Below, in pieces: positions 1-10,417 of a DNA stretch of 64,000 bases. The DNA lies in NCBI GenBank assembly GCA_037893225.1, contig JAZGUH010000360.1, positions 1,116,001-1,180,000 on the forward strand. The letters run 5' to 3'. The stretch comes from Hippasteria phrygiana. Its lineage: Eukaryota > Echinodermata > Asteroidea > Valvatida > Goniasteridae. Under the pieces are notes generated by a model that worked only from the letters and a program-made list of their open reading frames with translations, made no database searches and was not told the DNA's origin. Numbering within the stretch: the stretch's first letter is position 1; each line of letters begins with the position of its first letter. Both the position numbers and the translations under genes were made by a program.

Positions 1-180
1 TGAGTAGAGCAAGTCATACCCCAGGGAATTTGACAGGCATGGAGCAATAAATAGAAGGTAATATGCACACAGATGTTGGCCGGAAAGAAAATAAACATTG
101 CGAGGTTTGAATTTCCTCCACAAGTGTTAACTCTAAGAAGCCGCCGATAATTGCAACATGTAGCGCCAGATCTAAGCTAT

Positions 181-274
181 CCATACATGTCAAAATTACT
201 GAATTTGGTTGATATTTCATGCAATTATGAATGAGTAAAGCAAGTCCATACCCGAGGGAATTTGACATGCATGG
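181..274 (+). repeat. Imperfect inverted repeat across the monomer junction (example)
   Basis: CCATACATGTCAAAATT (181-197, monomer p181-197) and AATTTGACATGCATGG (259-274, next monomer) are reverse complements except for one mismatch and one unpaired A, separated by 61 bases. The same dyad occurs wherever a monomer is followed by a copy with GACATGC. With GACAGGC the second arm gains one further mismatch. A stem in transcript or single-stranded DNA, or a two-fold protein site, is possible; nothing in the sequence proves either. Confidence 0.6.
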
Positions 275-925
275 AGCAATAAATAGACGGTAACATGTAC
301 ACAGATGTTGGCCGGAAAGAAAATAAACATTGCGAGGTTTGAATTTTCTCCACAAGTTTTAACTCTAAGAAGCCGCCGGTGATTGCAACATGTAGCGCCA
401 GATCTAAGCTATCCATACATGTCAAAATTACTGTATTTGGTTTATATTTCATGCAATTATGAATGAGTAAAGCAAGTCATACCCTAGGGAATTTGACAGG
501 CATGGAGCAATAAATAGAAGGTAATATGCACACACATGTTGGCCGGAAAGAAAATAAACATTGCGAGGTTTGAATTTTCTCCACAAGTTTTAACTCTAAG
601 AAGCCGCCGATGATTGCAACATGTAGCGCCAGATCTAAGCTATCCATACATGTCAAAATTACTGTATTTGGTTTATATTTCATGCAATTATGAATGAGTA
701 AAGCAAGTCATACCCCAGGGAATTTGACAGGCATGGAGCAATAAATAGAAGGTAATATGCACACAGATGTTGGCCGGAAAGAAAAGAAACATTGCGAGGT
801 TTGAATTTTCTCCACAAGTGTTAACTCTAAGAAGCCGCCGATAATTGCAACATGTAGCGCCAGATCTAAGCTATCCATACATGTCAAAATTACTGAATTT
901 GGTTGATATTTCATGCAATTATGAA

Positions 926-1156
926 TGAGTAAAGCAAGTCATACCCTAGGGAATTTGACAGGCATGGAGCAATAAATAGAAGGTAATATGCACACAGATG
1001 TTGGCCGGAAAGAAAATAAACATTGCGAGGTTTGAATTTTCTCCACAAGTGTTAACTCTAAGAAGCCGCCGATAATTGCAACATGTAGCGCCAGATCTAA
1101 GCTATCCATACATGTCAAAATTACTGAATTTGGTTGATATTTCATGCAATTATGAA
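926..1156 (+). repeat. Monomer class A (231 bases), reference copy
   Basis: This copy shows the commonest 231-base haplotype: TGAGTAAAG, AAGTCATACC without the extra C, CCCTAGGG, GACAGGC, GAAGGTAATATGCACAC, CAGATG, G at p125 (AGTGTTAAC, which makes a GTTAAC palindrome), CTAAGAAG, GATAATT, A at p202, GGTTGATA and TTTCATGC. CCCTAGGG is itself an 8-base palindrome. A sub-version (A') has CACATG at p70-75 and AGTTTTAAC at p125; 7870-8100 is a clean example. Class A copies often begin a higher-order block. Confidence 0.9.
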
Positions 1157-2081
1157 TGAGTAAAGCAAGTCATACCCCAGGGAATTTGACATGCATGGAG
1201 CAATAAATAGACGGTAATATGCACACAGATGTTGGCCGGAAAGAAAACAAACATTGCGAGGTTTGAATTTTCTCCACAAGTTTTAACTCTAGGAAGCCGC
1301 CGATGATTGCAACATATAGCGCCAGATCTAAGCTATCCATACATGTCAAAATTACTGTATTTGGTTTATATTTCATGCAATTATGAATGAGTAAAGCAAG
1401 TCATACCCTAGGAAATTTGACAGGCATGGAGCAATAAATAGAAGCTAATATGCACACAGATGTTGGCCGGAAAGAAAATAAACATTGCGAGGTTTGAATT
1501 TCCTCCACAAGTGTTAACTCTAAGAAGCCGCCGATAATTGCAACATGTAGCGCCAGATCTAAGCTATCCATACATGTCAAAATTACTGAATTTGGTTGAT
1601 ATTTCATGCAATTATGAATGAGTAAAGCAAGTCCATACCCGAGGGAATTTGACAGGCATGGAGCAATAAATAGACGGTAACATGTACACAGATGTTGGCC
1701 GGAAAGAAAATAAACATTGCGAGGTTTGAATTTTCTCCACAAGTTTTAACTCTAAGAAGCCGCCGGTGATTGCAACATGTAGCGCCAGATCTAAGCTATC
1801 CATACATGTCAAAATTACTGTATTTGGTTTATATTTCATGCAATTATGAATGAGTAAAGCAAGTCATACCCTAGGGAATTTGACAGGCATGGAGCAATAA
1901 ATAGAAGGTAATATGCACACAGATGTTGGCCGGAAAGAAAATAAACATTGCGAGGTTTGAATTTTCTCCACAAGTGTTAACTCTAAGAAGCCGCCGATAA
2001 TTGCAACATGTAGCGCCAGATCTAAGCTATCCATACATGTCAAAATTACTGAATTTGGTTGATATTTCATGCAATTATGAA

Positions 2082-3935
2082 TGAGTAAAGCAAGTCCATA
2101 CCCCAGGGAATTTGACATGCATGGAGCAATAAATAGACGGTAACATGTACACAGATGTTGGCCGGAAAGAAAATAAACATTGCGAGGTTTGAATTTTCTC
2201 CACAAGTTTTAACTCTAGGAAGCCGCCGATAATTGCAACATGTAGCGCCAGATCCAAGCTATCCATACATGTCAAAATTACTGAATTTGGTTGATATTTC
2301 ATGCAATTATGAATGAGTAAAGCAAGTCATACCCTAGGGAATTTGACAGGCATGGAGCAATAAATAGAAGGTAATATGCACACAGATGTTGGCCGGAAAG
2401 AAAATAAACATTGCGAGGTTTGAATTTTCTCCACAAGTGTTAACTCTAAGAAGCCGCCGATAATTGCAACATGTAGCGCCAGATCTAAGCTATCCATACA
2501 TGTCAAAATTACTGAATTTGGTTGATATTTCATGCAATTATGAATGAGTAAAGCAAGTCCATACCCCAGGGAATTTGACATGCATGGAGCAATAAATAGA
2601 CGGTAACATGTAAACAGATGTTGGCCGGAAAGAAAATAAACATTGCGAGGTTTGAATTTTCTCCACAAGTTTTAACTCTAGGAAGCCGCCGATAATTGCA
2701 ACATGTAGCGCCAGATCTAAGCTATCCATACATGTCAAAATTACTGAATTTGGTTTATATTTCATGCAATTATGAATGAGTAAAGCAAGTCCATACCCCA
2801 GGGAATTTGACATGCATGGAGCAATAAATAGACGGTAACATGTACACAGATGTTGGCCGGAAAGAAAATAAACATTGCGAGGTTTGAATTTTCTCCACAA
2901 GTTTTAACTCTAGGAAGCCGCCGATGATTGCAACATGTAGCGCCAGATCTAAGCTATCCATACATGTCAAAATTACTGAATTTGGTTGATATTTCATGCA
3001 ATTATGAATGAGTAAAGCAAGTCCATACCCCAGGGAATTTGACATGCATGGAGCAATAAATAGACGGTAACATGTACACAGATGTTGGCCGGAAAGAAAA
3101 TAAACATTGCGAGGTTTGAATTTTCTCCACAAGTTTTAACTCTAGGAAGCCGCCGATAATTGCAACATGTAGCGCCAGATCCAAGCTATCCATACATGTC
3201 AAAATTACTGAATTTGGTTGATATTTCATGCAATTATGAATGAGTAAAGCAAGTCATACCCTAGGGAATTTGACAGGCATGGAGCAATAAATAGAAGGTA
3301 ATATGCACACAGATGTTGGCCGGAAAGAAAATAAACATTGCGAGGTTTGAATTTTCTCCACAAGTGTTAACTCTAAGAAGCCGCCGATAATTGCAACATG
3401 TAGCGCCAGATCTAAGCTATCCATACATGTCAAAATTACTGAATTTGGTTGATATTTCATGCAATTATGAATGAGTAAAGCAAGTCCATACCCCAGGGAA
3501 TTTGACATGCATGGAGCAATAAATAGACGGTAACATGTAAACAGATGTTGGCCGGAAAGAAAATAAACATTGCGAGGTTTGAATTTTCTCCACAAGTTTT
3601 AACTCTAGGAAGCCGCCGATAATTGCAACATGTAGCGCCAGATCTAAGCTATCCATACATGTCAAAATTACTGAATTTGGTTTATATTTCATGCAATTAT
3701 GAATGAGTAAAGCAAGTCCATACCCCAGGGAATTTGACATGCATGGAGCAATAAATAGACGGTAACATGTACACAGATGTTGGCCGGAAAGAAAATAAAC
3801 ATTGCGAGGTTTGAATTTTCTCCACAAGTTTTAACTCTAGGAAGCCGCCGATGATTGCAACATGTAGCGCCAGATCTAAGCTATCCATACATGTCAAAAT
3901 TACTGTATTTGGTTGATATTTAATGCAATTATGAA
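2082..3935 (+). repeat. 4-monomer tandem duplication, period 927
   Basis: Unit 2082-3008 is repeated at 3009-3935. Shared rare markers are GATCCAAGC in the first monomer (about 2252 and 3179) and ATGTAAAC in the third (about 2610 and 3537). The copies part in the last 60 bases, where 2777-3008 ends with A at p202 and TTTCATGC but 3704-3935 ends with T and TTTAATGC. The second copy is therefore a hybrid with another class at its right end. Confidence 0.85.
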
Positions 3936-4167
3936 TGAGTAGAGCAAGTCCATACCCCAGGGAATTTGACATGCATGGAGCAATAAATAGACGGTAACAT
4001 GTACACAGATGTTGGCCGGAAAGAAAATAAACATTGCGAGGTTTGAATTTTCTCCACAAGTTTTAACTCTAGGAAGCCGCCGATGATTGCAACATGTAGC
4101 GCCAGATCTAAGCTATCCATACATGTCAAAATTACTGTATTTGGTTGATATTTAATGCAATTATGAA
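3936..4167 (+). repeat. Monomer class C (232 bases, TGAGTAGAG / TTTAATGC), reference copy
   Basis: Class C has the class B 5' haplotype but starts TGAGTAGAG and ends with GATGATT, T at p202, GGTTGATA and TTTAATGC. The TTTAATGC ending (p218 C to A) always travels with T at p202 in the copies I checked, for example 5094, 6482, 10186, 18285, 22224 and 32648. Copies in tandem runs of C or C-like monomers lie next to class D (4168) in the order C-D-E. Confidence 0.85.
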
Positions 4168-4398
4168 TGAGTAAAGCAAGTCATACCCTAGGGAATTTGA
4201 CAGACATGGAGCAATAAATAGAAGGTAATATGCACACACATGTTGGCCGGAAAGAAAATAAACATTGCGAGGTTTGAATTTTCTCCACAAGTTTTAACTC
4301 TAGGAAGCCGCCGATGATTGCAACATGTAGCGCCAGATCTAAGCTATCCATACATGTCAAAATTACTGTATTTGGTTGATATTTAATGCAATTATGAA
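4168..4398 (+). repeat. Monomer class D (231 bases, GACAGACATGG), reference copy
   Basis: Class D is marked by A at p37 (GACAGAC). It also has CACATG, AGTTTTAAC, CTAGGAAG, GATGATT, T at p202 and TTTAATGC. The marker base recurs near 4203, 5361, 6749, 10453, 13461, 22491, 25270, 32915, 35461, 36849, 39859 and 45186, always after a class C (or C-ended) monomer. It is therefore a useful position marker in both L and R blocks. Confidence 0.85.
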
Positions 4399-5556
4399 TG
4401 AGCAGAGCAAGTCATACCCCAGGGAATTTGACAGGCATGGAGCAATAAATAGAAGGTAATATGCACACAGATGTTGGCCGGAAAGAAAATAAACATTGCG
4501 AGGTTTGAATTTCCTCCACAAGTTTTAACTCTAAGAAGCCGCCGGTGATTGCAACATGTAGCGCCAGATCTAAGCTATCCATACATGTCAAAATTACTGA
4601 ATTTGGTTGATATTTCATGCAATTATGAATGAGTAAAGCAAGTCCATACCCCAGGGAATTTGACATGCATGGAGCAATAAATAGACGGTAACATGTAAAC
4701 AGATGTTGGCCGGAAAGAAAATAAACATTGCGAGGTTTGAATTTTCTCCACAAGTTTTAACTCTAGGAAGCCGCCGATAATTGCAACATGTAGCGCCAGA
4801 TCTAAGCTATCCATACATGTCAAAATTACTGAATTTGGTTTATATTTCATGCAATTATGAATGAGTAAAGCAAGTCCATACCCCAGGGAATTTGACATGC
4901 ATGGAGCAATAAATAGACGGTAACATGTACACAGATGTTGGCCGGAAAGAAAATAAACATTGCGAGGTTTGAATTTTCTCCACAAGTTTTAACTCTAGGA
5001 AGCCGCCGATGATTGCAACATGTAGCGCCAGATCTAAGCTATCCATACATGTCAAAATTACTGTATTTGGTTGATATTTAATGCAATTATGAATGAGTAG
5101 AGCAAGTCCATACCCCAGGGAATTTGACATGCATGGAGCAATAAATAGACGGTAACATGTACACAGATGTTGGCCGGAAAGAAAATAAACATTGCGAGGT
5201 TTGAATTTTCTCCACAAGTTTTAACTCTAGGAAGCCGCCGATGATTGCAACATGTAGCGCCAGATCTAAGCTATCCATACATGTCAAAATTACTGTATTT
5301 GGTTGATATTTAATGCAATTATGAATGAGTAAAGCAAGTCATACCCTAGGGAATTTGACAGACATGGAGCAATAAATAGAAGGTAATATGCACACACATG
5401 TTGGCCGGAAAGAAAATAAACATTGCGAGGTTTGAATTTTCTCCACAAGTTTTAACTCTAGGAAGCCGCCGATGATTGCAACATGTAGCGCCAGATCTAA
5501 GCTATCCATACATGTCAAAATTACTGTATTTGGTTGATATTTAATGCAATTATGAA

Positions 5557-5787
5557 TGAGCAGAGCAAGTCATACCCCAGGGAATTTGACAGGCATGGAG
5601 CAATAAATAGAAGGTAATATGCACACAGATGTTGGCCGGAAAGAAAATAAACATTGCGAGGTTTGAATTTCCTCCACAAGTTTTAACTCTAAGAAGCCGC
5701 CGGTGATTGCAACATGTAGCGCCAGATCTAAGCTATCCATACATGTCAAAATTACTGTATTTGGTTTATATTTCATGCAATTATGAA
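5557..5787 (+). repeat. Monomer class E (231 bases, TGAGCAGAG / TTTCCTCC), reference copy
   Basis: Class E starts TGAGCAGAG (C at p5), is 231 long with CCCCAGGG and GACAGGC, and has C at p115 (GAATTTCCTCC), AGTTTTAAC, CTAAGAAG, GGTGATT, T at p202 and GGTTTATA. A related form with TGAGTAGAG, AGTGTTAAC and GATAATT occurs at 1, 22687, 25466 and 45382. Those copies are followed by a 232-base CCCGAGGG monomer. Confidence 0.85.
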
Positions 5788-6018
5788 TGAGTAAAGCAAG
5801 TCATACCCTAGGGAATTTGACAGGCATGGAGCAATAAATAGAAGGTAATATGCACACACATGTTGGCCGGAAAGAAAATAAACATTGCGAGGTTTGAATT
5901 TTCTCCACAAGTTTTAACTCTAAGAAGCCGCCGATAATTGAAACATGTAGCGCCAGATCTAAGCTATCCATACATGTCAAAATTACTGAATTTGGTTGAT
6001 ATTTCATGCAATTATGAA
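5788..6018 (+). repeat. Monomer class F (231 bases, GATAATTGAAAC), L-block marker
   Basis: Class F carries C to A at p154, turning TTGCAACATG into TTGAAACATG (base 5941). The same base change is found at 7329, 11033, 14041, 15892, 33495, 36041, 37429 and 40439. All nine lie in L1 or L2 and I saw none in R1, R2 or the window ends. Each is followed by a class G monomer. Confidence 0.88.
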
Positions 6019-6250
6019 TGAGTAAAGCAAGTCCATACCCCAGGGAATTTGACATGCATGGAGCAATAAATAGAAGGTAATATGCACACAGATGTTGGCC
6101 GGAAAGAAAATAGACATTGCGAGGTTTGAATTTTCTCCACAAGTGTTAACTCTAAGAAGCCGCCGATAATTGCAACATGTAGCGCCAGATCTAAGCTATC
6201 CATACATGTCAAAATTACTGAATTTGGTTGATATTTCATGCAATTATGAA
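6019..6250 (+). repeat. Monomer class G (232 bases, AAATAGACATTG), reference copy
   Basis: Class G joins the 232-base start (AAGTCCATACCCCAGGG, GACATGC) to the class A middle (GAAGGTAATATGCACAC, AGTGTTAAC). It carries A to G at p94 (AAATAGAC). The hybrid 5' end suggests an old exchange between A and B haplotypes between p36 and p56. Copies are seen for example at 7407, 11111, 14119, 15970, 19444, 20370, 33573, 36119, 37507, 40517, 43065, 58354 and 61366. Confidence 0.83.
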
Positions 6251-8100
6251 TGAGTAAAGCAAGTCATACCCTAGGGAATTTGACAGGCATGGAGCAATAA
6301 ATAGAAGGTAATATGCACACAGATGTTGGCCGGAAAGAAAATAAACATTGCGAGGTTTGAATTTTCTCCACAAGTTTTAACTCTAGGAAGCCGCCGATGA
6401 TTGCAACATGTAGCGCCAGATCTAAGCTATCCATACATGTCAAAATTACTGTATTTGGTTGATATTTAATGCAATTATGAATGAGTAGAGCAAGTCCATA
6501 CCCCAGGGAATTTGACATGCATGGAGCAATAAATAGACGGTAACATGTACACAGATGTTGGCCGGAAAGAAAATAAACATTGCGAGGTTTGAATTTTCTC
6601 CACAAGTTTTAACTCTAGGAAGCCGCCGATGATTGCAACATGTAGCGCCAGATCTAAGCTATCCATACATGTCAAAATTACTGTATTTGGTTGATATTTA
6701 ATGCAATTATGAATGAGTAAAGCAAGTCATACCCTAGGGAATTTGACAGACATGGAGCAATAAATAGAAGGTAATATGCACACACATGTTGGCCGGAAAG
6801 AAAATAAACATTGCGAGGTTTGAATTTTCTCCACAAGTTTTAACTCTAGGAAGCCGCCGATGATTGCAACATGTAGCGCCAGATCTAAGCTATCCATACA
6901 TGTCAAAATTACTGTATTTGGTTGATATTTAATGCAATTATGAATGAGCAGAGCAAGTCATACCCCAGGGAATTTGACAGGCATGGAGCAATAAATAGAA
7001 GGTAATATGCACACAGATGTTGGCCGGAAAGAAAATAAACATTGCGAGGTTTGAATTTCCTCCACAAGTTTTAACTCTAAGAAGCCGCCGGTGATTGCAA
7101 CATGTAGCGCCAGATCTAAGCTATCCATACATGTCAAAATTACTGTATTTGGTTTATATTTCATGCAATTATGAATGAGTAAAGCAAGTCATACCCTAGG
7201 GAATTTGACAGGCATGGAGCAATAAATAGAAGGTAATATGCACACACATGTTGGCCGGAAAGAAAATAAACATTGCGAGGTTTGAATTTTCTCCACAAGT
7301 TTTAACTCTAAGAAGCCGCCGATAATTGAAACATGTAGCGCCAGATCTAAGCTATCCATACATGTCAAAATTACTGAATTTGGTTGATATTTCATGCAAT
7401 TATGAATGAGTAAAGCAAGTCCATACCCCAGGGAATTTGACATGCATGGAGCAATAAATAGAAGGTAATATGCACACAGATGTTGGCCGGAAAGAAAATA
7501 GACATTGCGAGGTTTGAATTTTCTCCACAAGTGTTAACTCTAAGAAGCCGCCGATAATTGCAACATGTAGCGCCAGATCTAAGCTATCCATACATGTCAA
7601 AATTACTGAATTTGGTTGATATTTCATGCAATTATGAATGAGTAAAGCAAGTCATACCCTAGGGAATTTGACAGGCATGGAGCAATAAATAGAAGGTAAT
7701 ATGCACACACATGTTGGCCGGAAAGAAAATAAACATTGCGAGGTTTGAATTTTCTCCACAAGTTTTAACTCTAAGAAGCCGCCGATAATTGCAACATGTA
7801 GCGCCAGATCTAAGCTATCCATACATGTCAAAATTACTGTATTTGGTTTATATTTCATGCAATTATGAATGAGTAAAGCAAGTCATACCCTAGGGAATTT
7901 GACAGGCATGGAGCAATAAATAGAAGGTAATATGCACACACATGTTGGCCGGAAAGAAAATAAACATTGCGAGGTTTGAATTTTCTCCACAAGTTTTAAC
8001 TCTAAGAAGCCGCCGATAATTGCAACATGTAGCGCCAGATCTAAGCTATCCATACATGTCAAAATTACTGAATTTGGTTGATATTTCATGCAATTATGAA

Positions 8101-8563
8101 TGAGTAAAGCAAGTCATACCCTAGGGAATTTGACAGGCATGGAGCAATAAATAGAAGGTAATATGCACACAGATGTTGGCCGGAAAGAAAATAAACATTG
8201 CGAGGTTTGAATTTTCTCCACAAGTGTTAACTCTAAGAAGCCGCCGATAATTGCAACATGTAGCGCCAGATCTAAGCTATCCATATATGTCAAAATTACT
8301 GAATTTGGTTGATATTTCATGCAATTATGAATGAGTAAAGCAAGTCCATACCTCAGGGAATTTGACATGCATGGAGCAATAAATAGAAGGTAATATGCAC
8401 ACAGATGTTGGCCGGAAAGAAAATAAACATTGCGAGGTTTGAATTTTCTCCACAAGTGTTAACTCTAAGAAGCCGCCGATAATTGCAACATGTAGCGCCA
8501 GATCTAAGCTATCCATACATGTCAAAATTACTGAATTTGGTTGATATTTCATGCAATTATGAA
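8101..8563 (+). repeat. Monomer pair H-I (CCATATATG followed by CCTCAGGG)
   Basis: The first monomer (8101-8331) is class A with C to T at p186 (CCATATATG). The second (8332-8563) is a 232-base copy with CCTCAGGG, GACATGC and GAAGGTAATATGCACAC. The two are tightly linked and recur as a pair at 9259, 11805, 12963, 14813, 16664, 17822, 23381, 26160, 26623, 27550, 34267, 38201, 41211, 46076, 46539, 47466 and 48857. The pair is a natural building block of both L and R. Confidence 0.83.
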
Positions 8564-8795
8564 TGAGTAAAGCAAGTCCATACCCCAGGGAATTTGACAT
8601 GCATGGAGCAATAAATAGACGGTAACATGTACACAGATGTTGGCCGGAAAGAAAATAAACATTGCGAGGTTTGAATTTTCTCCACAAGTTTTAACTCTAG
8701 GAAGCCGCCGATAATTGCAACATGTAGCGCCAGATCTAAGCTATCCATACATGTCAAAATTACTGAATTTGGTTGATATTTCATGCAATTATGAA
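8564..8795 (+). repeat. Monomer class B (232 bases), reference copy
   Basis: This copy shows the main 232-base haplotype. It has AAGTCCATACC with the extra C, CCCCAGGG, GACATGC, and the linked trio C at p56, C at p62 and T at p66 (GACGGTAACATGTACAC). AGTTTTAAC, CTAGGAAG, GATAATT, A at p202, GGTTGATA and TTTCATGC follow. The first 70 bases differ from class A at seven linked sites, while p78-132 and p155-199 are essentially the same, so A and B are best seen as two 5' haplotypes on a shared core. The GACATGC form improves an inverted repeat with the previous monomer. Confidence 0.88.
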
Positions 8796-9027
8796 TGAGT
8801 AAAGCAAGTCCATACCCCAGGGAATTTGACATGCATGGAGCAGTAAATAGACGGTAACATGTACACAGATGTTGGCCGGAAAGAAAATAAACATTGCGAG
8901 GTTTGAATTTTCTCCACAAGTTTTAACTCTAAGAAGCCGCCGATGATTGCAACATGTAGCGCCAGATCTAAGCTATCCATACATGTCAAAATTACTGTAT
9001 TTGGTTTATATTTCATGCAATTATGAA
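8796..9027 (+). repeat. Monomer class J (232 bases, GAGCAGTAAATAG)
   Basis: This is a class B-like monomer with A to G at p47 (CAGTAAATAG instead of CAATAAATAG). Other copies start at 12500, 17359, 38896, 39592 and 41906. It lies at or close to L-type block ends, directly after class B monomers. Confidence 0.8.
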
Positions 9028-10417
9028 TGAGTAAAGCAAGTCATACCCTAGGGAATTTGACAGGCATGGAGCAATAAATAGAAGGTAATATGCACACACA
9101 TGTTGGCCGGAAAGAAAATAAACATTGCGAGGTTTGAATTTTCTCCACAAGTTTTAACTCTAAGAAGCCGCCGATAATTGCAACATGTAGCGCCAGATCT
9201 AAGCTATCCATACATGTCAAAATTACTGAATTTGGTTGATATTTCATGCAATTATGAATGAGTAAAGCAAGTCATACCCTAGGGAATTTGACAGGCATGG
9301 AGCAATAAATAGAAGGTAATATGCACACAGATGTTGGCCGGAAAGAAAATAAACATTGCGAGGTTTGAATTTTCTCCACAAGTGTTAACTCTAAGAAGCC
9401 GCCGATAATTGCAACATGTAGCGCCAGATCTAAGCTATCCATATATGTCAAAATTACTGAATTTGGTTGATATTTCATGCAATTATGAATGAGTAAAGCA
9501 AGTCCATACCTCAGGGAATTTGACATGCATGGAGCAATAAATAGAAGGTAATATGCACACAGATATTGGCCGGAAAGAAAATAAACATTGCGAGGTTTGA
9601 ATTTTCTCCACAAGTGTTAACTCTAAGAAGCCGCCGATAATTGCAACATGTAGCGCCAGATCTAAGCTATCCATACATGTCAAAATTACTGAATTTGGTT
9701 GATATTTCATGCAATTATGAATGAGTAAAGCAAGTCCATACCCCAGGGAATTTGACATGCATGGAGCAATAAATAGACGGTAACATGTACACAGATGTTG
9801 GCCGGAAAGAAAATAAACATTGCGAGGTTTGAATTTTCTCCACAAGTTTTAACTCTAGGAAGCCGCCGATAATTGCAACATGTAGCGCCAGATCTAAGCT
9901 ATCCATACATGTCAAAATTACTGAATTTGGTTTATATTTCATGCAATTATGAATGAGTAAAGCAAGTCCATACCCCAGGGAATTTGACATGCATGGAGCA
10001 ATAAATAGACGGTAACATGTACACAGATGTTGGCCGGAAAGAAAATAAACATTGCGAGGTTTGAATTTTCTCCACAAGTTTTAACTCTAGGAAGCCGCCG
10101 ATGATTGCAACATGTAGCGCCAGATCTAAGCTATCCATACATGTCAAAATTACTGTATTTGGTTGATATTTAATGCAATTATGAATGAGTAGAGCAAGTC
10201 CATACCCCAGGGAATTTGACATGCATGGAGCAATAAATAGACGGTAACATGTACACAGATGTTGGCCGGAAAGAAAATAAACATTGCGAGGTTTGAATTT
10301 TCTCCACAAGTTTTAACTCTAGGAAGCCGCCGATGATTGCAACATGTAGCGCCAGATCTAAGCTATCCATACATGTCAAAATTACTGTATTTGGTTGATA
10401 TTTAATGCAATTATGAA

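Larger units (their letters stand above)
1..4629 (+). repeat. Left segment: 20 monomers upstream of block L1
   Basis: This segment mixes classes. Monomers 1-463 and 1388-1850 show the TTTCCTCC/AGTGTTAAC copy followed by a CCCGAGGG copy (G at 254 and 1641), an arrangement otherwise found in R1 (22687-23149, 25466-25928) and R2 (45382-45844). This suggests that an R-type block precedes L1. The 1157 monomer is a mosaic: 231-base start, CCCCAGGG, GACATGC, then C at p56 but TATGC at p62-66. Private single-base changes occur at 786, 1248, 1316, 1413 and 1445. Confidence 0.75.
3472..5787 (+). repeat. 5-monomer tandem duplication, period 1158
   Basis: Units 3472-4629 and 4630-5787 match monomer for monomer (B with ATGTAAAC, B with a class C ending, C, D, E). 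The fifth monomers share TGAGCAGAG and TTTCCTCC, but 4399-4629 ends with A at p202 and GGTTGATA while 5557-5787 ends with T and GGTTTATA. This overlaps the 927-base duplication, so one event acted on the product of the other. Confidence 0.85.
5094..7869 (+). repeat. 6-monomer tandem duplication, period 1388
   Basis: Units 5094-6481 and 6482-7869 share the order C-D-E-F-G-A. The class F base (5941 and 7329) and the class G AAATAGAC (about 6111 and 7499) recur at exactly 1388. The sixth monomers differ: 6251 carries CAGATG and a class C ending, 7639 carries CACATG and ends GGTTTATA. Confidence 0.87.
7870..10185 (+). repeat. 5-monomer tandem duplication, period 1158
   Basis: Units 7870-9027 and 9028-10185 share the order A', H, I, B, then a 232-base copy. 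CCATATATG recurs at about 8286 and 9444. The second copy lacks the class J base and switches to a class C ending at 10135-10185. It also has a private G to A at 9565 (GATATTGGCC), inside a region that is otherwise nearly invariant. Confidence 0.83.

Noticed and set aside
75..95. CENP-B box candidate around TTGGCCGGAAAG
   Set aside because: The required TTCG and the CGGG parts are absent on both strands, so the match is only superficial.
45..97. AATAAA polyadenylation hexamers (two per monomer on the plus strand)
   Set aside because: They occur in every copy as part of A-rich sequence, with no transcript evidence. Hundreds of evenly spaced hexamers carry no specific information.
104..114. GGTTTGAATTT resembles an RNA polymerase III B box (GGTTCGAATCC)
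   Set aside because: Three of eleven positions differ, including the central C, and I find no convincing A box 30-60 bases upstream. A tRNA-derived SINE origin is not supported.
26..206. Internal sub-repeat built on GAATTT (p26, p109, p201)
   Set aside because: The spacings are 83, 92 and 56 bases and the flanks do not align, so there is no evidence that the monomer arose from a shorter unit.
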